DNA of 54,022 nt from a bacterium. Its GTDB lineage: Bacteria > Patescibacteriota > Saccharimonadia > Saccharimonadales > UBA4665. Made by a program: the position numbers and the translations under genes. Location of the stretch: positions 136,864 through 190,885 of the forward strand of contig JAJYDV010000001.1 in NCBI GenBank assembly GCA_021777375.1. The letters are read 5' to 3'. A model generated the notes under the pieces. That model worked only from the letters and a program-made list of their open reading frames with translations, was not told the DNA's origin and ran no database searches. Numbering within the stretch: position 1 is the first letter of the stretch; every line of letters begins with the position of its first letter. Below, one piece after another: positions 15,291 through 27,433 of this stretch.

Positions 15291-16852
15291 TGGCTGAGAT
15301 CTCGATTCAAAATTTAAGTGCGGATATTCGCCGGGCCATAACTGAACTGAAAAGTCGCCCGGAAATCGAAGAAGCCGGAATTGTCACCCGCGTTGGTGAT
15401 GGTATTGCCTGGATATATGGATTAAGACGTTGCGGCTTTAGTGAAATGATTGAGATTGAAGGTTTAAGCGGTAAACCGGTTACAGCTTTCGCTTTTAATT
15501 TAGGCGACGATGAAATCGGTGCAGTACTCTTGGGTGAGGATACTGAAGTTAAGGCTGGTGCAAAAGCCTCACTGAGCGGTAAAGTGCTTGAAGTGCCTGT
15601 CGGTCCGGAACTAGTTGGAAGAGTTGTTGATCCCTTAGGACGTCCGTTGGACGGCGGCGAGCCCATTAAGACTAAGCAGACCGCTCGGGTAGAGCGCCGG
15701 GCACCGGGCGTGCTGGATCGTAAAAGCGTTCATGAACCGCTAATGACCGGTATTATGGCAATTGATGCAATGATCCCAATTGGTCGCGGACAGAGAGAGT
15801 TAATCATTGGTGACCGTCAGACTGGCAAAACAGCCATCGCTATAGATACGATGATTAACCAAAAACGCCAAAAGACAGGAGTTATTAACGTTTACGTGGC
15901 AATTGGCCAGAAGTTGAGCAAGGTTGCCCGGTTAGTAGATAGACTGAAACGTGAGGGTGTGATGGAGCAGACTATTGTCGTGGCAACTTCTCCTGCCGAT
16001 CCGGCCGCCCTTCTCTACCTAGCTCCCTACGCTGGTTGTGCAATGGGCGAATACTACCGCGATAACTCGGCCCATGCCTTAGTTATTTATGACGACTTAT
16101 CGAAGCACGCCGTTGCCTATAGGCAGATGAGTCTCCTTCTTCGACGTCCACCAGGACGAGAGGCCTACCCGGGGGATGTTTTTTATTTGCATTCACGCTT
16201 GCTGGAGCGGGCTGCAAAATTAAGCGACGATCAAGGTGGCGGTTCATTGACTGCGCTGCCGATTATTGAGACTCAAGCTGGTGACATTTCTGCGTACATT
16301 CCGACGAACGTAATTTCGATTACTGATGGTCAAATTTTTATGGAAACGAACTTGTTCTATCAGGGTATTCGACCGGCTATTTCAGTTGGTTTATCAGTTT
16401 CGCGAGTTGGTGGTGCCGCACAGACCAAGGGAATTAAGAATGTGGCTGGTGGACTTCGTTTGGCCTTGGCGCAGTTCCGTGAACTAGCCTCTTTTAGCCA
16501 GTTTTCTACCGATCTTGATCAAGATACCAGAAGCCGCATTGAGCGCGGTCAACGGCTTACAGAGCTACTAAAACAGGCCCAGTACACTCCTTACGCATTA
16601 TGGGAGATGTATGCTGCAATACTTGTCACAACCGCAGGCTTACTAGACAAAGTGCCGCTAGAAAAGATTAAACCTGCGGAAGCTGAGTTGCTACGCGAGC
16701 TTCAGGCCAAGCACTCTAAGATGATTGAGCAGATTAATAGTGGTGCGCTTCCAGAAGACCGCCAAAAAGAAGCAATTTTAAGTGTCGGCAAGACTATTGC
16801 AGCTTCTTACGAGCCGGCTCCTGAAACTAAGAAAAAGGCAAAAAGCGAGTAA
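15290..16852 (+). CDS. atpA: ATP synthase F1 subunit alpha
   Basis: 520 aa with a GTG start that overlaps the atpH stop (TAGTG). Non-catalytic nucleotide site: P-loop GDRQTGKT at 174-181. Other conserved parts are [20 protein letters not shown] (two pieces of one strand-loop), [20 protein letters not shown] and [13 protein letters not shown], the latter two near the alpha/beta interface. The C-terminal tail is Lys/Glu-rich. Full length and intact. Confidence 0.97.
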   Translation: MAEISIQNLSADIRRAITELKSRPEIEEAGIVTRVGDGIAWIYGLRRCGFSEMIEIEGLSGKPVTAFAFNLGDDEIGAVLLGEDTEVKAGAKASLSGKVLEVPVGPELVGRVVDPLGRPLDGGEPIKTKQTARVERRAPGVLDRKSVHEPLMTGIMAIDAMIPIGRGQRELIIGDRQTGKTAIAIDTMINQKRQKTGVINVYVAIGQKLSKVARLVDRLKREGVMEQTIVVATSPADPAALLYLAPYAGCAMGEYYRDNSAHALVIYDDLSKHAVAYRQMSLLLRRPPGREAYPGDVFYLHSRLLERAAKLSDDQGGGSLTALPIIETQAGDISAYIPTNVISITDGQIFMETNLFYQGIRPAISVGLSVSRVGGAAQTKGIKNVAGGLRLALAQFRELASFSQFSTDLDQDTRSRIERGQRLTELLKQAQYTPYALWEMYAAILVTTAGLLDKVPLEKIKPAEAELLRELQAKHSKMIEQINSGALPEDRQKEAILSVGKTIAASYEPAPETKKKAKSE

Positions 16853-16855
16853 ATA

Positions 16856-19129
<2,274 letters not shown>

Positions 19130-19130
<1 letters not shown>

Positions 19131-19561
19131 TGATGTTTCATCTCAAACTTGTGACATTAACCGGCACTAAGTTTGAGGGTGATGTCTATGAAGTGTTATT
19201 GCCGACTTTGGATGGTCAGATCGGTATTTTACCCAACCATATGCCGCTAATTAGTGTCGCGACCACGGGCGTTATTAGCGTGCGTAAAAACCCGCATGAT
19301 ACTGAAAAGCAAATGGATCACTACGCAACATACGGCGGTGTGATTGAATTCGAACATAACAATCTTCGGGTAATTGTCGACGAGGCTGATGCCGCGGAAG
19401 GGATTAATGAAGCTGAGGCTCAAAAGGCTTTTGATAGGGCTAAGCGTATGCACGCTGAAGCTAAGGATCAGGTATCGCTGGAGCATGCCCAGGCTTTAAT
19501 TGATCGTAGTGCCGTACGGCTTCAGGTTGCAAACTTGCACCGCAGGCACCGTCAAAGATAA
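19130..19561 (+). CDS. atpC: ATP synthase F1 subunit epsilon
   Basis: 143 aa. The start is either GTG at 19130 (overlapping the atpD stop) or ATG at 19133. The N-terminal beta sandwich carries YEVLLPTLDGQIGILPNHMPLI in two adjoining pieces, with YGGVIEFEHNNLRVI further on. The C-terminal half is a helical, Ala/Glu/Arg-rich hairpin that can inhibit ATP hydrolysis. Last gene of the operon; it converges with mscL 17 bp away. No clear terminator hairpin is visible between them. Confidence 0.95.
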
Positions 19562-19578
19562 TTTTTGGTTTTCTTGAC

Positions 19579-19989
19579 TTAATTGCTTTTTAATTTAACG
19601 CCGCAAAAAGCGCAGCGCGTTGCTTTAATTGGAATTGTACTAAAACACTCCGGGCACTTTTTGTCCGTTGGGTCGGGCGGAGTTTTTAGCCTTGCTGTAA
19701 ATTCAATAAGTTTATTTAGTGGATGAATTACCAAAAAGAAAACGGCAGCCGCAATCATTAGAAATGAAACCAGACTATTTATAAAATCGCCGTATGCAAA
19801 GCGACTATTATTGATCGTAAAATAGTAAGCTGAAAAGTTTGGTTTTCCGCCAACTGCCGAGATTAGCGGTGTTATTAAATCTTTGACTAATGATTGAACG
19901 ACACCGTTAAAAGCTGCTCCAACGACAAATGCTACGGCTAACTCTATAGTATTTCCGCGAAGTATAAATTTCTTAAAGTCTGACAGCAT
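19579..19989 (-). CDS. mscL: Large-conductance mechanosensitive channel MscL with C-terminal zinc ribbon
   Basis: 136 aa. The first 95 residues are MscL: FKKFILRGNTIELAVAFVVG, then AAFNGVVQSLVKDLITPLI, a short outer loop, and a second helix. It opens under membrane tension to release solutes. Residues ~110-132 add CPEC...CAFC, a four-Cys zinc-ribbon tail that would lie in the cytoplasm; such tails occur in some MscL lineages. Convergent with the atp operon. Confidence 0.93.
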   Translation of the reverse strand: MLSDFKKFILRGNTIELAVAFVVGAAFNGVVQSLVKDLITPLISAVGGKPNFSAYYFTINNSRFAYGDFINSLVSFLMIAAAVFFLVIHPLNKLIEFTARLKTPPDPTDKKCPECFSTIPIKATRCAFCGVKLKSN

Positions 19990-20108
19990 CGTATTTTACA
20001 GCTTTACTCTAGCTATATATTAAGACAATTCAATACAATTATAAATTCATTTGCTACGTAAAATGAAAATTTGTTATTAACTTTTCTATTACGCTAAAGC
20101 TTAAAACC

Positions 20109-20137
20109 TTTACATTTGTATTCATACCTTGTACGCT
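20109..20137 (+). promoter_or_regulatory. Promoter of the aquaporin gene
   Basis: TTTACA at 20109-20114, a 17-bp spacer, then TACGCT at 20132-20137. A TATAAA further down (20143-20148) is an alternative -10. Either leaves a true leader carrying the AAGGAGG ribosome site at 20154-20160. Confidence 0.45.
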
Positions 20138-20168
20138 AAGGATTATAAAATATAAGGAGGTTCCAATT

Positions 20169-20930
20169 ATGGTAATTGGAAGAAAACAGGTGGCTACATT
20201 TGTAGCTGAGTTCCTGGGTGTCGGTTTATTGACGCTAACGTATTTAAGCGTTCAGCGTTCTACAATCGGCATTGCCTATTTCGTCGCCATTGCGGCAGGC
20301 GTTGCAGTTGCAGCTACAGCGTACTTCTTCGGCGATGTGTCTGGCGCACACATGAACCCAGCCATCACCCTGGCCTTATGGACGGCCAGAAAAGTAGGAA
20401 CGGTCACGGCGGCATTATACCTCGTGTTCCAAGTTCTGGGCGCCTGGACGGCGTATGGTGTTTACCACTATTTAGTGGGGAATGGCTTTCAGCCAATTGG
20501 TGGGCATTACAGTGCACACGTACTAGTAGCTGAAGCTCTTGGCGCATTCGTATTTGCCATGGCTTGGGGTGCTGCATCGGTGCGTAAGATGGAAAACGGC
20601 AACCGAGCATTCTTGCTGGGTGGAGCATACGCCTTAGCAATCATTCTTGCAGCAGTGTCTGGTGTCGGTTTCGGTGTCGCCAACCCGGCGGTTGCTCTAG
20701 GCATTCGAGCTTGGGCTTTTGCTGGTTCTATGGGCTGGGGCACTTACGTTGCTGGTCCAGTGCTAGGTGCGCTAATTGGCGTCAACCTCTACATGCTTTT
20801 GTTCGCGGACTCCAAGTCTACGGGCAGCGGCAAAATGGTAGCTGCTGAGGCGGTAACAACTTCATCGGCTAGCTCTCGTGCTACTCGTGGCAAGAAAAAA
20901 TCTTCTACTGCAAAGAAGACTCGCCGCTAA
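20169..20930 (+). CDS. Aquaporin/MIP family channel with basic C-terminal tail
   Basis: 253 aa, six membrane helices plus two half helices. The two NPA boxes are GAHMNPAITLALW and GVANPAVALGIRAW. After the second NPA the family normally has Arg, which forms the ar/R selectivity filter; here it is Val. A-E-F-L-G near residue 15 is typical of helix 1. A ~40-residue Ser/Lys/Arg tail (GKKKSSTAKKTRR at the end) is cytoplasmic. Strong AAGGAGG 8 nt before the ATG, a good promoter and a textbook terminator suggest high expression. Neutral solutes or water are the likely cargo; specificity is open because the filter Arg is missing. Confidence 0.88.
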   Translation: MVIGRKQVATFVAEFLGVGLLTLTYLSVQRSTIGIAYFVAIAAGVAVAATAYFFGDVSGAHMNPAITLALWTARKVGTVTAALYLVFQVLGAWTAYGVYHYLVGNGFQPIGGHYSAHVLVAEALGAFVFAMAWGAASVRKMENGNRAFLLGGAYALAIILAAVSGVGFGVANPAVALGIRAWAFAGSMGWGTYVAGPVLGALIGVNLYMLLFADSKSTGSGKMVAAEAVTTSSASSRATRGKKKSSTAKKTRR

Positions 20931-20961
20931 TATTCAGACTTAAAAAGTTTGGAAGAATTAA

Positions 20962-20992
20962 CTGCCTGCACAAATAGCGGGCAGTTTTTTTT
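20962..20992 (+). terminator. Intrinsic terminator after the aquaporin gene
   Basis: An 8-bp stem (CTGCCTGC / GCGGGCAG, one G-T pair) with a 7-nt loop is followed directly by eight T. The T run touches the stop codon of the convergent helicase gene. Confidence 0.9.
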
Positions 20993-23900
20993 ATTGTTTT
21001 TGGTAATTCAAAAAATTATCTGACGTTAATAAATTTTTCTCAAAAGCTAGTATGCCTGTAACGTCTTTTCGGTAATCATCAGTAGATGGAAAATCTAAGA
21101 CCATAACTTTTTCCCAGACTACGTGAACTAAGTCTTCTACATATTTTTCTTCTTCTAAATTAAAGCCTAAATCAATACTTTCAATTACTCCGTCCTCGTT
21201 TGGCTCAACAAACTGAATACAAGCTTGAGTGACATTGTAGCCTTTGAATTTTGGAGTATTTTCAAGTAGCAGTTTGTAAAAGTACAGTTGGCGTTTATGG
21301 TGCAGGGATTTAATGTCCGATTTGCTCCAGCGGTTATAGCTTGAGCCCGTCTTATAATCAATAATCTTAAGCGTTTTATTTTTACGATCAATATTTAATC
21401 GATCGATTGTACCGCTGAGTCGTATATTATTTGCTGCTCCAATTATCGGTTTTGAAGCAAACTCACTTAAATCATCCGGACCAACTATAAACGGAACTTG
21501 AATTAGAAATTTATTTAGTGCATCCTTTCCCCGCTCAAGCAATTGCTTAAAGTCCTGGCTCGCTAATTGTCTTTGAGCAAGTAGTGTCTCAAACTTCTCT
21601 AAAACCTGTCCAGTCTTCGGAAGTCGCCCCTTAGCAAGCTGCGTTTGCTTGAACAACCAGTCTAGCGTTAAGTGCATAGCGCTACCGTATTGCGCACGTT
21701 CTGATTGAGATTGCGGGAACTTTAATACTTCATTTATAAAAAATAGTTGTGGTCCGCCGTCTACGACATTGGTAAAGTTATTTAGGCTAGTTGCGCTGAG
21801 ACGAAAATTATCCAGCCGATCTTGGAGTAGCGCGGTTCGGTCTGCTTTAAAATCGTCCAAATGTCGGTTCCACCAACTAGGTGCAGTCTCAAGGCTTAGT
21901 AACTGATTTGGTTGAGGATATTTTACTTCCTGGTGTATTGAAGGTAAGAATGGCGAGATTAATCGGCCGTCCTGCTGATGTTCATTTAGGTAAGACAGCG
22001 GTTCGCTACTGCGACCAGACAAAGTATTTTTATAGCTTGTCAAAATAAGCTTTCTCTTAGCCCGTGATACGGCTACGAAAAGCAAGCGAAGTTTATCGTC
22101 ATCGTTATTTTTATTAAGTTTTACATGGGCTAAATTTTGCGGTAAAGATATTTTATCCGGTTGGCGCTTTGCACTCTTCCCCCAAACATTATCTACAGCA
22201 TTAAGTAATATTACAGTATCAAATTCCTGCCCTTTGGCAGCATAGGCGGTCATTAGATTTACGGCATCGACACTTTCGCGAAATGGGGAGCTGTCAATAA
22301 TAACTAACTTAGCCTTTTTGTAGCTGTCACAATAGTCAATAAAGTCTACAAGTTTTAGTCCTTGCTCACTGGATTCTCTTGCTTTAGAAATCAAAATAGT
22401 CAGTTGTCCAAGTAGTTGCAAGGATGCGGTCTCGACTTGCTTGCCTAGCCGTGAGAGTTGCCTAAAATAGTAGCTATAAAAGGGATTTGTGAATGTTGAA
22501 ATGCTCTTCTCATTTATTGCCAGTTTCTGGCTGCCGAGAAGATAACTAAGAACTAGCTCAAAGGGGGCTTCATTACTTATTTGGTTTAAGCGCATGAAGT
22601 ATAAGGCGATGGATTTAGTCTCGGGGTTTTCAAAAACAAGCTCCGTCCAAGATCGTCTCAAATTAAATGATTGAAGTGAAAGTTTCCAAATTAAACTAGC
22701 CGGTAGTTCCCAGTAAGCGTGACTAAGTACTTTGGGCCAAAGGACATCGGCGGATTTTGAATCATTAAGCTGAATTGCTAGTTTGGCCGCCGAAAGGATT
22801 TCGTCTATCCTCGGGTCTTCTAAAATATTGTTTCTTTGTTCGTAATTAGTGGCAATGTTCTTGGCATGTAAAAACGGAATTAGATCGACTAACATTTGAT
22901 GTCTTGGCGCAAAAACAGCAATCTCTTCAGCCTTGCCACCCTGTTTAATCTGCTGATGAATAAAATTTGCAACCCAAGCTAAAGACTCGATGTCCTTATC
23001 TAGTTCAATACGTTCAATGGTTGCATCTTTAGTATTTTTAGCTTTAGATGTTTGCTGTTTAGGAATTAGATCCAGTCTTTCGTTTATTTGATCCCTAATT
23101 CTAAAGCTTAAGTCGATAATATCCTGAGTCGAACGATAGTTATTTCTTAACCCTACGAGTTTTACGTTATGGTAAAGATTTAAAAAGCGTTCGATGTGTG
23201 AATAGTGGGCTCCTTGGAAACTGTATATTGCTTGATCGTCGTCGCCAACGGCTAAAATGTTCGGTCTTCCTTCGTTAAGCGGGTGATCACCTAATAGCTC
23301 AACAAGTTTTAATTGCGCTTCGTTGGTATCTTGAAACTCATCAAGCTGGATGTAAAGATACGTCTCCTGCAGAGTTTGTTTTAAGTCTAAGTTTTCACTA
23401 AGCCCTTTAATGGCTAGCATAATCATGTCATCGTAGTCGAATAGCCCACTGTTAGTTAAAAGTTTATTGTAGCGGCGGTAAACTTCCACGAAGGCTTGTT
23501 GTTTACGCATTGTTTTGGGCGAACCAACAATAAAACAATTTTGATTATTCTTTTCCAGCCAGCGATCTTTCCATTCGCGCAACGGCGTAGTTTTGTTTAG
23601 CTCTTGGGCTTGATCTAAAGCCTGTTCAAGACTTTCTTGCCATAGCTCTTTAAGTGGCACAATGTTCTCGACAGTTGGGCAAAATAAATTACTGGACTCT
23701 TCTAACAACCGCTCGAACAATGAAATAGCAGATTTGCTAAGTTTAAATTCTGGATTGAAAATCGTCTCTAAGAGCATATTAGCCTGATTCATAAACGTAT
23801 TGTTTGACTCTAATATCTGCTCTAAAAGTTCTGGCGTTATAAGGGCCCGTTTGTAGCCGCTGATTAAAGATTTAAGATCGCTATTATAGTAATCATTTTT

Positions 23901-24332
23901 GAGCGGATTAGCATATGGAAGTTCGGCTTGTATTTTACGCAGTAATTTATCTAATAACAATTCATCGGCAGGTTTGGCGTCTAAAACCTCCTGGTTAAAC
24001 TGCTCGGGGTAATTAGCAATTAACGTTCTACCAAAGCCGTGATAAGTAGTGACCGTAATATCACGTGCCGCTGGTCCAATTAGTGTCGCTAGGCGCTGTT
24101 TGATGGCGCTAACAGCCGATTCGCTAAAGGTTAAGCAAAGAATATTTTCAGCGCTCGTGTCAGTGTGTTTAAGGATGTTCCCTACTCTAGTTGCCAGTAG
24201 TTGAGTTTTACCGCTACCTGGGCCGGCGATAACCAGAACTGGCCCTTCCAGTTGATTAACCGCTTCTTTTTGTTCACTGTTTAATTCTTCCATCGCTTTA
24301 GCGAAGGCTTTGTCGCTAGGAGTGTTTGCCAT
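20991..24332 (-). CDS. UvrD/Rep-family helicase fused to RecB-type nuclease
   Basis: 1113 aa. Superfamily 1A helicase: P-loop GPGSGKT at 37-43 within VLVIAGPGSGKTQLLATRV, Walker B as QLDEFQDTNEAQ, GDDDQAIYSFQGAHY (motif III), LRNNYRST (motif IV), and motif VI seen as LRLLFVAVSRAKRKLILTS. About 120 residues before the C-terminus, GTIDRLNID and LKIIDYKTGSS form the PD-(D/E)XK nuclease core. The whole is like AddA or an archaeal/actinobacterial UvrD2-nuclease and would resect or repair DNA ends. No AddB/RecC partner is near. TATAAT (24342-24347) lies 9 nt before the ATG. Confidence 0.92.
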   Translation of the reverse strand: MANTPSDKAFAKAMEELNSEQKEAVNQLEGPVLVIAGPGSGKTQLLATRVGNILKHTDTSAENILCLTFSESAVSAIKQRLATLIGPAARDITVTTYHGFGRTLIANYPEQFNQEVLDAKPADELLLDKLLRKIQAELPYANPLKNDYYNSDLKSLISGYKRALITPELLEQILESNNTFMNQANMLLETIFNPEFKLSKSAISLFERLLEESSNLFCPTVENIVPLKELWQESLEQALDQAQELNKTTPLREWKDRWLEKNNQNCFIVGSPKTMRKQQAFVEVYRRYNKLLTNSGLFDYDDMIMLAIKGLSENLDLKQTLQETYLYIQLDEFQDTNEAQLKLVELLGDHPLNEGRPNILAVGDDDQAIYSFQGAHYSHIERFLNLYHNVKLVGLRNNYRSTQDIIDLSFRIRDQINERLDLIPKQQTSKAKNTKDATIERIELDKDIESLAWVANFIHQQIKQGGKAEEIAVFAPRHQMLVDLIPFLHAKNIATNYEQRNNILEDPRIDEILSAAKLAIQLNDSKSADVLWPKVLSHAYWELPASLIWKLSLQSFNLRRSWTELVFENPETKSIALYFMRLNQISNEAPFELVLSYLLGSQKLAINEKSISTFTNPFYSYYFRQLSRLGKQVETASLQLLGQLTILISKARESSEQGLKLVDFIDYCDSYKKAKLVIIDSSPFRESVDAVNLMTAYAAKGQEFDTVILLNAVDNVWGKSAKRQPDKISLPQNLAHVKLNKNNDDDKLRLLFVAVSRAKRKLILTSYKNTLSGRSSEPLSYLNEHQQDGRLISPFLPSIHQEVKYPQPNQLLSLETAPSWWNRHLDDFKADRTALLQDRLDNFRLSATSLNNFTNVVDGGPQLFFINEVLKFPQSQSERAQYGSAMHLTLDWLFKQTQLAKGRLPKTGQVLEKFETLLAQRQLASQDFKQLLERGKDALNKFLIQVPFIVGPDDLSEFASKPIIGAANNIRLSGTIDRLNIDRKNKTLKIIDYKTGSSYNRWSKSDIKSLHHKRQLYFYKLLLENTPKFKGYNVTQACIQFVEPNEDGVIESIDLGFNLEEEKYVEDLVHVVWEKVMVLDFPSTDDYRKDVTGILAFEKNLLTSDNFLNYQKQ

Positions 24333-24350
24333 AGAAGATTAATTATAACG

Positions 24351-25541
24351 CTAGCTGAATTGTTTACTGCAGATACTGCACTGTTCAGCTTCACCTGCGC
24401 CATAACTAAACCACTGGGGCATAGCTTTACTCCAGGGCTCAAAATAGTGAAAAGCTCTAGCGTCAGCCGCTTGACGGAGCAGCCAGCCAATCCAGCCATA
24501 GATACGAACATGACCCCATGAAATACCCGCCCAACCTTCTCTTACTGGTATAACGGTAATTGGCGGATGTGGAACGTAGCTTTTAAATCGCTTGCCTTTA
24601 GCGCGACGCCTTAGGTTTTCAGCTACAAAGATTGCGTCATATATGGCGGTTTGGGCCATTCCGCTATAAGGTGTATTGGCATTGTCGCCAAGTACAAAGA
24701 TGTTTGGCTCGGCTTGAAGGTAAACATCAGTCGCTACTTTATGGTTATAGCTAAGTGCGAAATTGTTTAGGCTAAAGAAAGGGTTATTGGCCGTTCCGGC
24801 AGTCCAAATAACAGTATGGCTTTGGATTGGCTTGCCATTAACATTAAGTTCATTAGCTGTTTCCCCCTCTACCCTTTTGTTTAGGTAAAGATGGATTCCC
24901 TGACGGCGTAACTGTCGCGCGATAACTCGTCTCATGTCTTTTGACAATTTACTTAAGATTCCAGGTGATGCTTCAACGATATCTATATGGATAGGTCTGT
25001 TTTCCAGGCCGTGCAAATAGGCTGTACGTTGTAAGTAGGCCTTGAGTGCACCAGCTAGTTCAACACCCGTAGGCCCGCCACCGACAATTACGTAGTTGAG
25101 ATCTGGTTTATGGTCGCTTAAAAGTTGAGCGTGCAAATGGGCTTTAAGTTTTTCAACTTCATCAATACTCTTAACACCGTATGAAAGTTCCGCTAGGCCA
25201 GGAATATTAAAATAATTAGTTACTTCACCAAGACCCAAAAGCAATGTGTCATAATAATAGCTCTGTCCGGTTTGGGTAGTCAGGCTTTTATTGTGACGAT
25301 CAATGGAAGATGCATGTCCGTTTCTAAGTGTGACATGTTTACCCTCAAAAATAGTTTTAAGTGGAATCGAAGCGTTGGCTCTCGCGCCGCCGGTTGCTAC
25401 GTGATAAAGCGTGGGAAAGTAGGTAAGGTTGTCAGAGTCGGAAAGCAGTGTAACCTCGAAGTGTGGGTCTTTACAAAGCTCTAATGCAGCCTTTGTCCCG
25501 GCAAAGCCTCCGCCAACAATTAATACTTTTTCTTTTGCCAT
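24351..25541 (-). CDS. ndh: Type II NADH:quinone oxidoreductase (NDH-2)
   Basis: 396 aa. Two Rossmann folds: the FAD-binding VLIVGGGFAGTKAALELC at the N-terminus and NADH-binding YVIVGGGPTGVELAGALKAY near residue 150. The second FAD contact is NIFVLGDNANTPYSGMAQTA. It passes electrons from NADH to membrane quinones without pumping protons. A C-terminal amphipathic part rich in Trp/Tyr probably binds the membrane. The extreme C-terminus has a CSIC pair of unknown role. Divergent from the FAD-linked dehydrogenase, 88 bp away. Confidence 0.92.
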   Translation of the reverse strand: MAKEKVLIVGGGFAGTKAALELCKDPHFEVTLLSDSDNLTYFPTLYHVATGGARANASIPLKTIFEGKHVTLRNGHASSIDRHNKSLTTQTGQSYYYDTLLLGLGEVTNYFNIPGLAELSYGVKSIDEVEKLKAHLHAQLLSDHKPDLNYVIVGGGPTGVELAGALKAYLQRTAYLHGLENRPIHIDIVEASPGILSKLSKDMRRVIARQLRRQGIHLYLNKRVEGETANELNVNGKPIQSHTVIWTAGTANNPFFSLNNFALSYNHKVATDVYLQAEPNIFVLGDNANTPYSGMAQTAIYDAIFVAENLRRRAKGKRFKSYVPHPPITVIPVREGWAGISWGHVRIYGWIGWLLRQAADARAFHYFEPWSKAMPQWFSYGAGEAEQCSICSKQFS

Positions 25542-25629
25542 AATAATTTATACCTATTATATAGCTTATGGTTGTTTTTTGTAACAGCCTTGCTCTAATG
25601 AAGCTTAAGCCTTATGCTTAAATATTGGA

Positions 25630-27297
25630 ATGACTAAAAACTTACAGGAATTAATTAAAGCTAGCGGTTTTCAAGGCGAGATCGATGACTCGTCTCCGAC
25701 TATCGATAACTATAGTCACGATGCGTCATTATTTGAGATACGACCAAAAATTGTTGTCTTTCCTAAGGACTCTAAAGATATTGAAAAATTAGTGCGGTCC
25801 GTAAAAGATCAGAAGCGTTGGGACAAAAGTTTATCTTTGACTGCCCGATCAGCCGGAACTGACATGGCCGGAGGGGCAATAAATGACTCAATTATTGTTG
25901 ATTTTAGGCGCTATTTTACAAAAATTGAAAAAGTAACCTCGAGCATGGGTCATGCTCAGCCTGGTGTACTGTATAAGGACTTCGAAGTTGAAACTCTTAA
26001 AAACGGAGCCTTAATGCCGACCTTTCCAGCCTCTAGGGATTTGGCCTCGATTGGCGGCATGGTAGCTAATAATTCCGGTGGTGAGAAGTCGCTTGAGTAC
26101 GGCAAAACTAAAGATTTTATTGAGGAGCTAAAGCTGGTCTTTGCCGACGGCATTGAACGTAGCGTTAAGCCTATTAACAAAGAACGACTTGATGAAATAA
26201 TGGCTCAAGAAGATTTCGAAGGTGAGGTTTATCGAAAGATCTATGAGTTATGCGAGAAGAATTACGATTTAATTAAATCCGCTAGGCCTAAAGTAAGCAA
26301 AAACTCCATGGGCTATACGCTATGGGAGGTATGGGACCGAGAAACCGGTATTTTTGATTTAACAAAGCTTATTGTCGGCAGCGAAGGTACGCTCGGATTA
26401 GTTACCGATATCACCTTTCGTTTAGTACCAAATGTCCCACACTCAGGATTGCTAGTACTCTTTTTAAGAGACATTGATGATTTAGGGGAATTGATCCCAA
26501 CTGTTTTGTCGCACAAGCCGGCAACAGTCGAAAGTTTTGACGATCAGACACTTTGGCTATCGATTCGTTTTATGCCTAGCTTTCTTAAATTACTCGGTCC
26601 AGTCCGGTTTATTCATTTATTATTGAGTTTAATTCCTGATGGATGGCAACTGCTAAAGGGTGTACCGAAACTTATTGTTATGGTTGAGTTTACTGCCCAA
26701 ACGGAGTCTGAAGTGAGAGATAAAATTAAGGCTCTCCATAAGGAACTAAAGGATAAAAGAGCGCGTTATGAGATAAATGGTTTCGAGGAAGATGCAACAG
26801 AGGGCAAAAGCGAGAAATTCTGGGTAATGCGACGGCAAAGTTTCAACTTGCTCAGGAGTAAGGTTAAAGACAAGCACACTGCGCCATTTATTGACGATCT
26901 TGTAGTCAACCCTGAGTATTTAGTAGATTTCTTGCCCAAAATGCGCAAAATTATTGCAAAATACAATTTATTCGCAACTATTGCCGGGCATTTGGGAGAC
27001 GGTAATTTTCACATTATTCCGTTAATGAAGCTAGAAAATAAGGCTGAAAGAGATACCATGCTGCCGGCGATGAAGGAAGTAAATGAGCTGGTTCTTAGTT
27101 ATCACGGCTCTCTTTCAGGTGAGCATAATGATGGCTTAATTAGAGGTCCTTGGTTAGGTAAACAATTTGGTTCCGAGATGCTTAAATTATTTAAAGATGT
27201 AAAACATATTTTTGATCCAAGTAATATATTTAATCCGCATAAGAAAACTGATTCGGACTGGGACTATAGTTATTCCCATATCCGCGATCATTTCTAA
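25630..27297 (+). CDS. FAD-linked oxidase, D-lactate/glycolate dehydrogenase type
   Basis: 555 aa. The N-terminal FAD_binding_4 (PCMH) domain has PKIVVFPKDSKDIEKLVRSV, then RSAGTDMAGGAIN and SIGGMVANNSGGEKSLEYG, with IVGSEGTLGLVTDITFRLV. The C-terminal FAD-oxidase domain has ATIAGHLGDGNFHIIPL and LSGEHNDGLIRGPW, the latter with active-site-type His and Glu. It ends IFDPSNIFNPHKK. Such enzymes oxidise D-lactate or other 2-hydroxy acids and reduce quinones. The substrate is not fixed by sequence; D-lactate is favoured because it is a common fermentation product. No 4Fe-4S domain. Confidence 0.88.
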   Translation: MTKNLQELIKASGFQGEIDDSSPTIDNYSHDASLFEIRPKIVVFPKDSKDIEKLVRSVKDQKRWDKSLSLTARSAGTDMAGGAINDSIIVDFRRYFTKIEKVTSSMGHAQPGVLYKDFEVETLKNGALMPTFPASRDLASIGGMVANNSGGEKSLEYGKTKDFIEELKLVFADGIERSVKPINKERLDEIMAQEDFEGEVYRKIYELCEKNYDLIKSARPKVSKNSMGYTLWEVWDRETGIFDLTKLIVGSEGTLGLVTDITFRLVPNVPHSGLLVLFLRDIDDLGELIPTVLSHKPATVESFDDQTLWLSIRFMPSFLKLLGPVRFIHLLLSLIPDGWQLLKGVPKLIVMVEFTAQTESEVRDKIKALHKELKDKRARYEINGFEEDATEGKSEKFWVMRRQSFNLLRSKVKDKHTAPFIDDLVVNPEYLVDFLPKMRKIIAKYNLFATIAGHLGDGNFHIIPLMKLENKAERDTMLPAMKEVNELVLSYHGSLSGEHNDGLIRGPWLGKQFGSEMLKLFKDVKHIFDPSNIFNPHKKTDSDWDYSYSHIRDHF

Positions 27298-27433
27298 CCA
27301 TTTTTGGGTGTCAACACTATATACTGGTGGTTATGATATGAGTTGGCGTATCTTTTTGGATAATGTTTAATTTAAGCTAGCGTCTGATATTAATCCTTAA
27401 TAAGTATATGTATGATCAAAAGAATTATTAACT

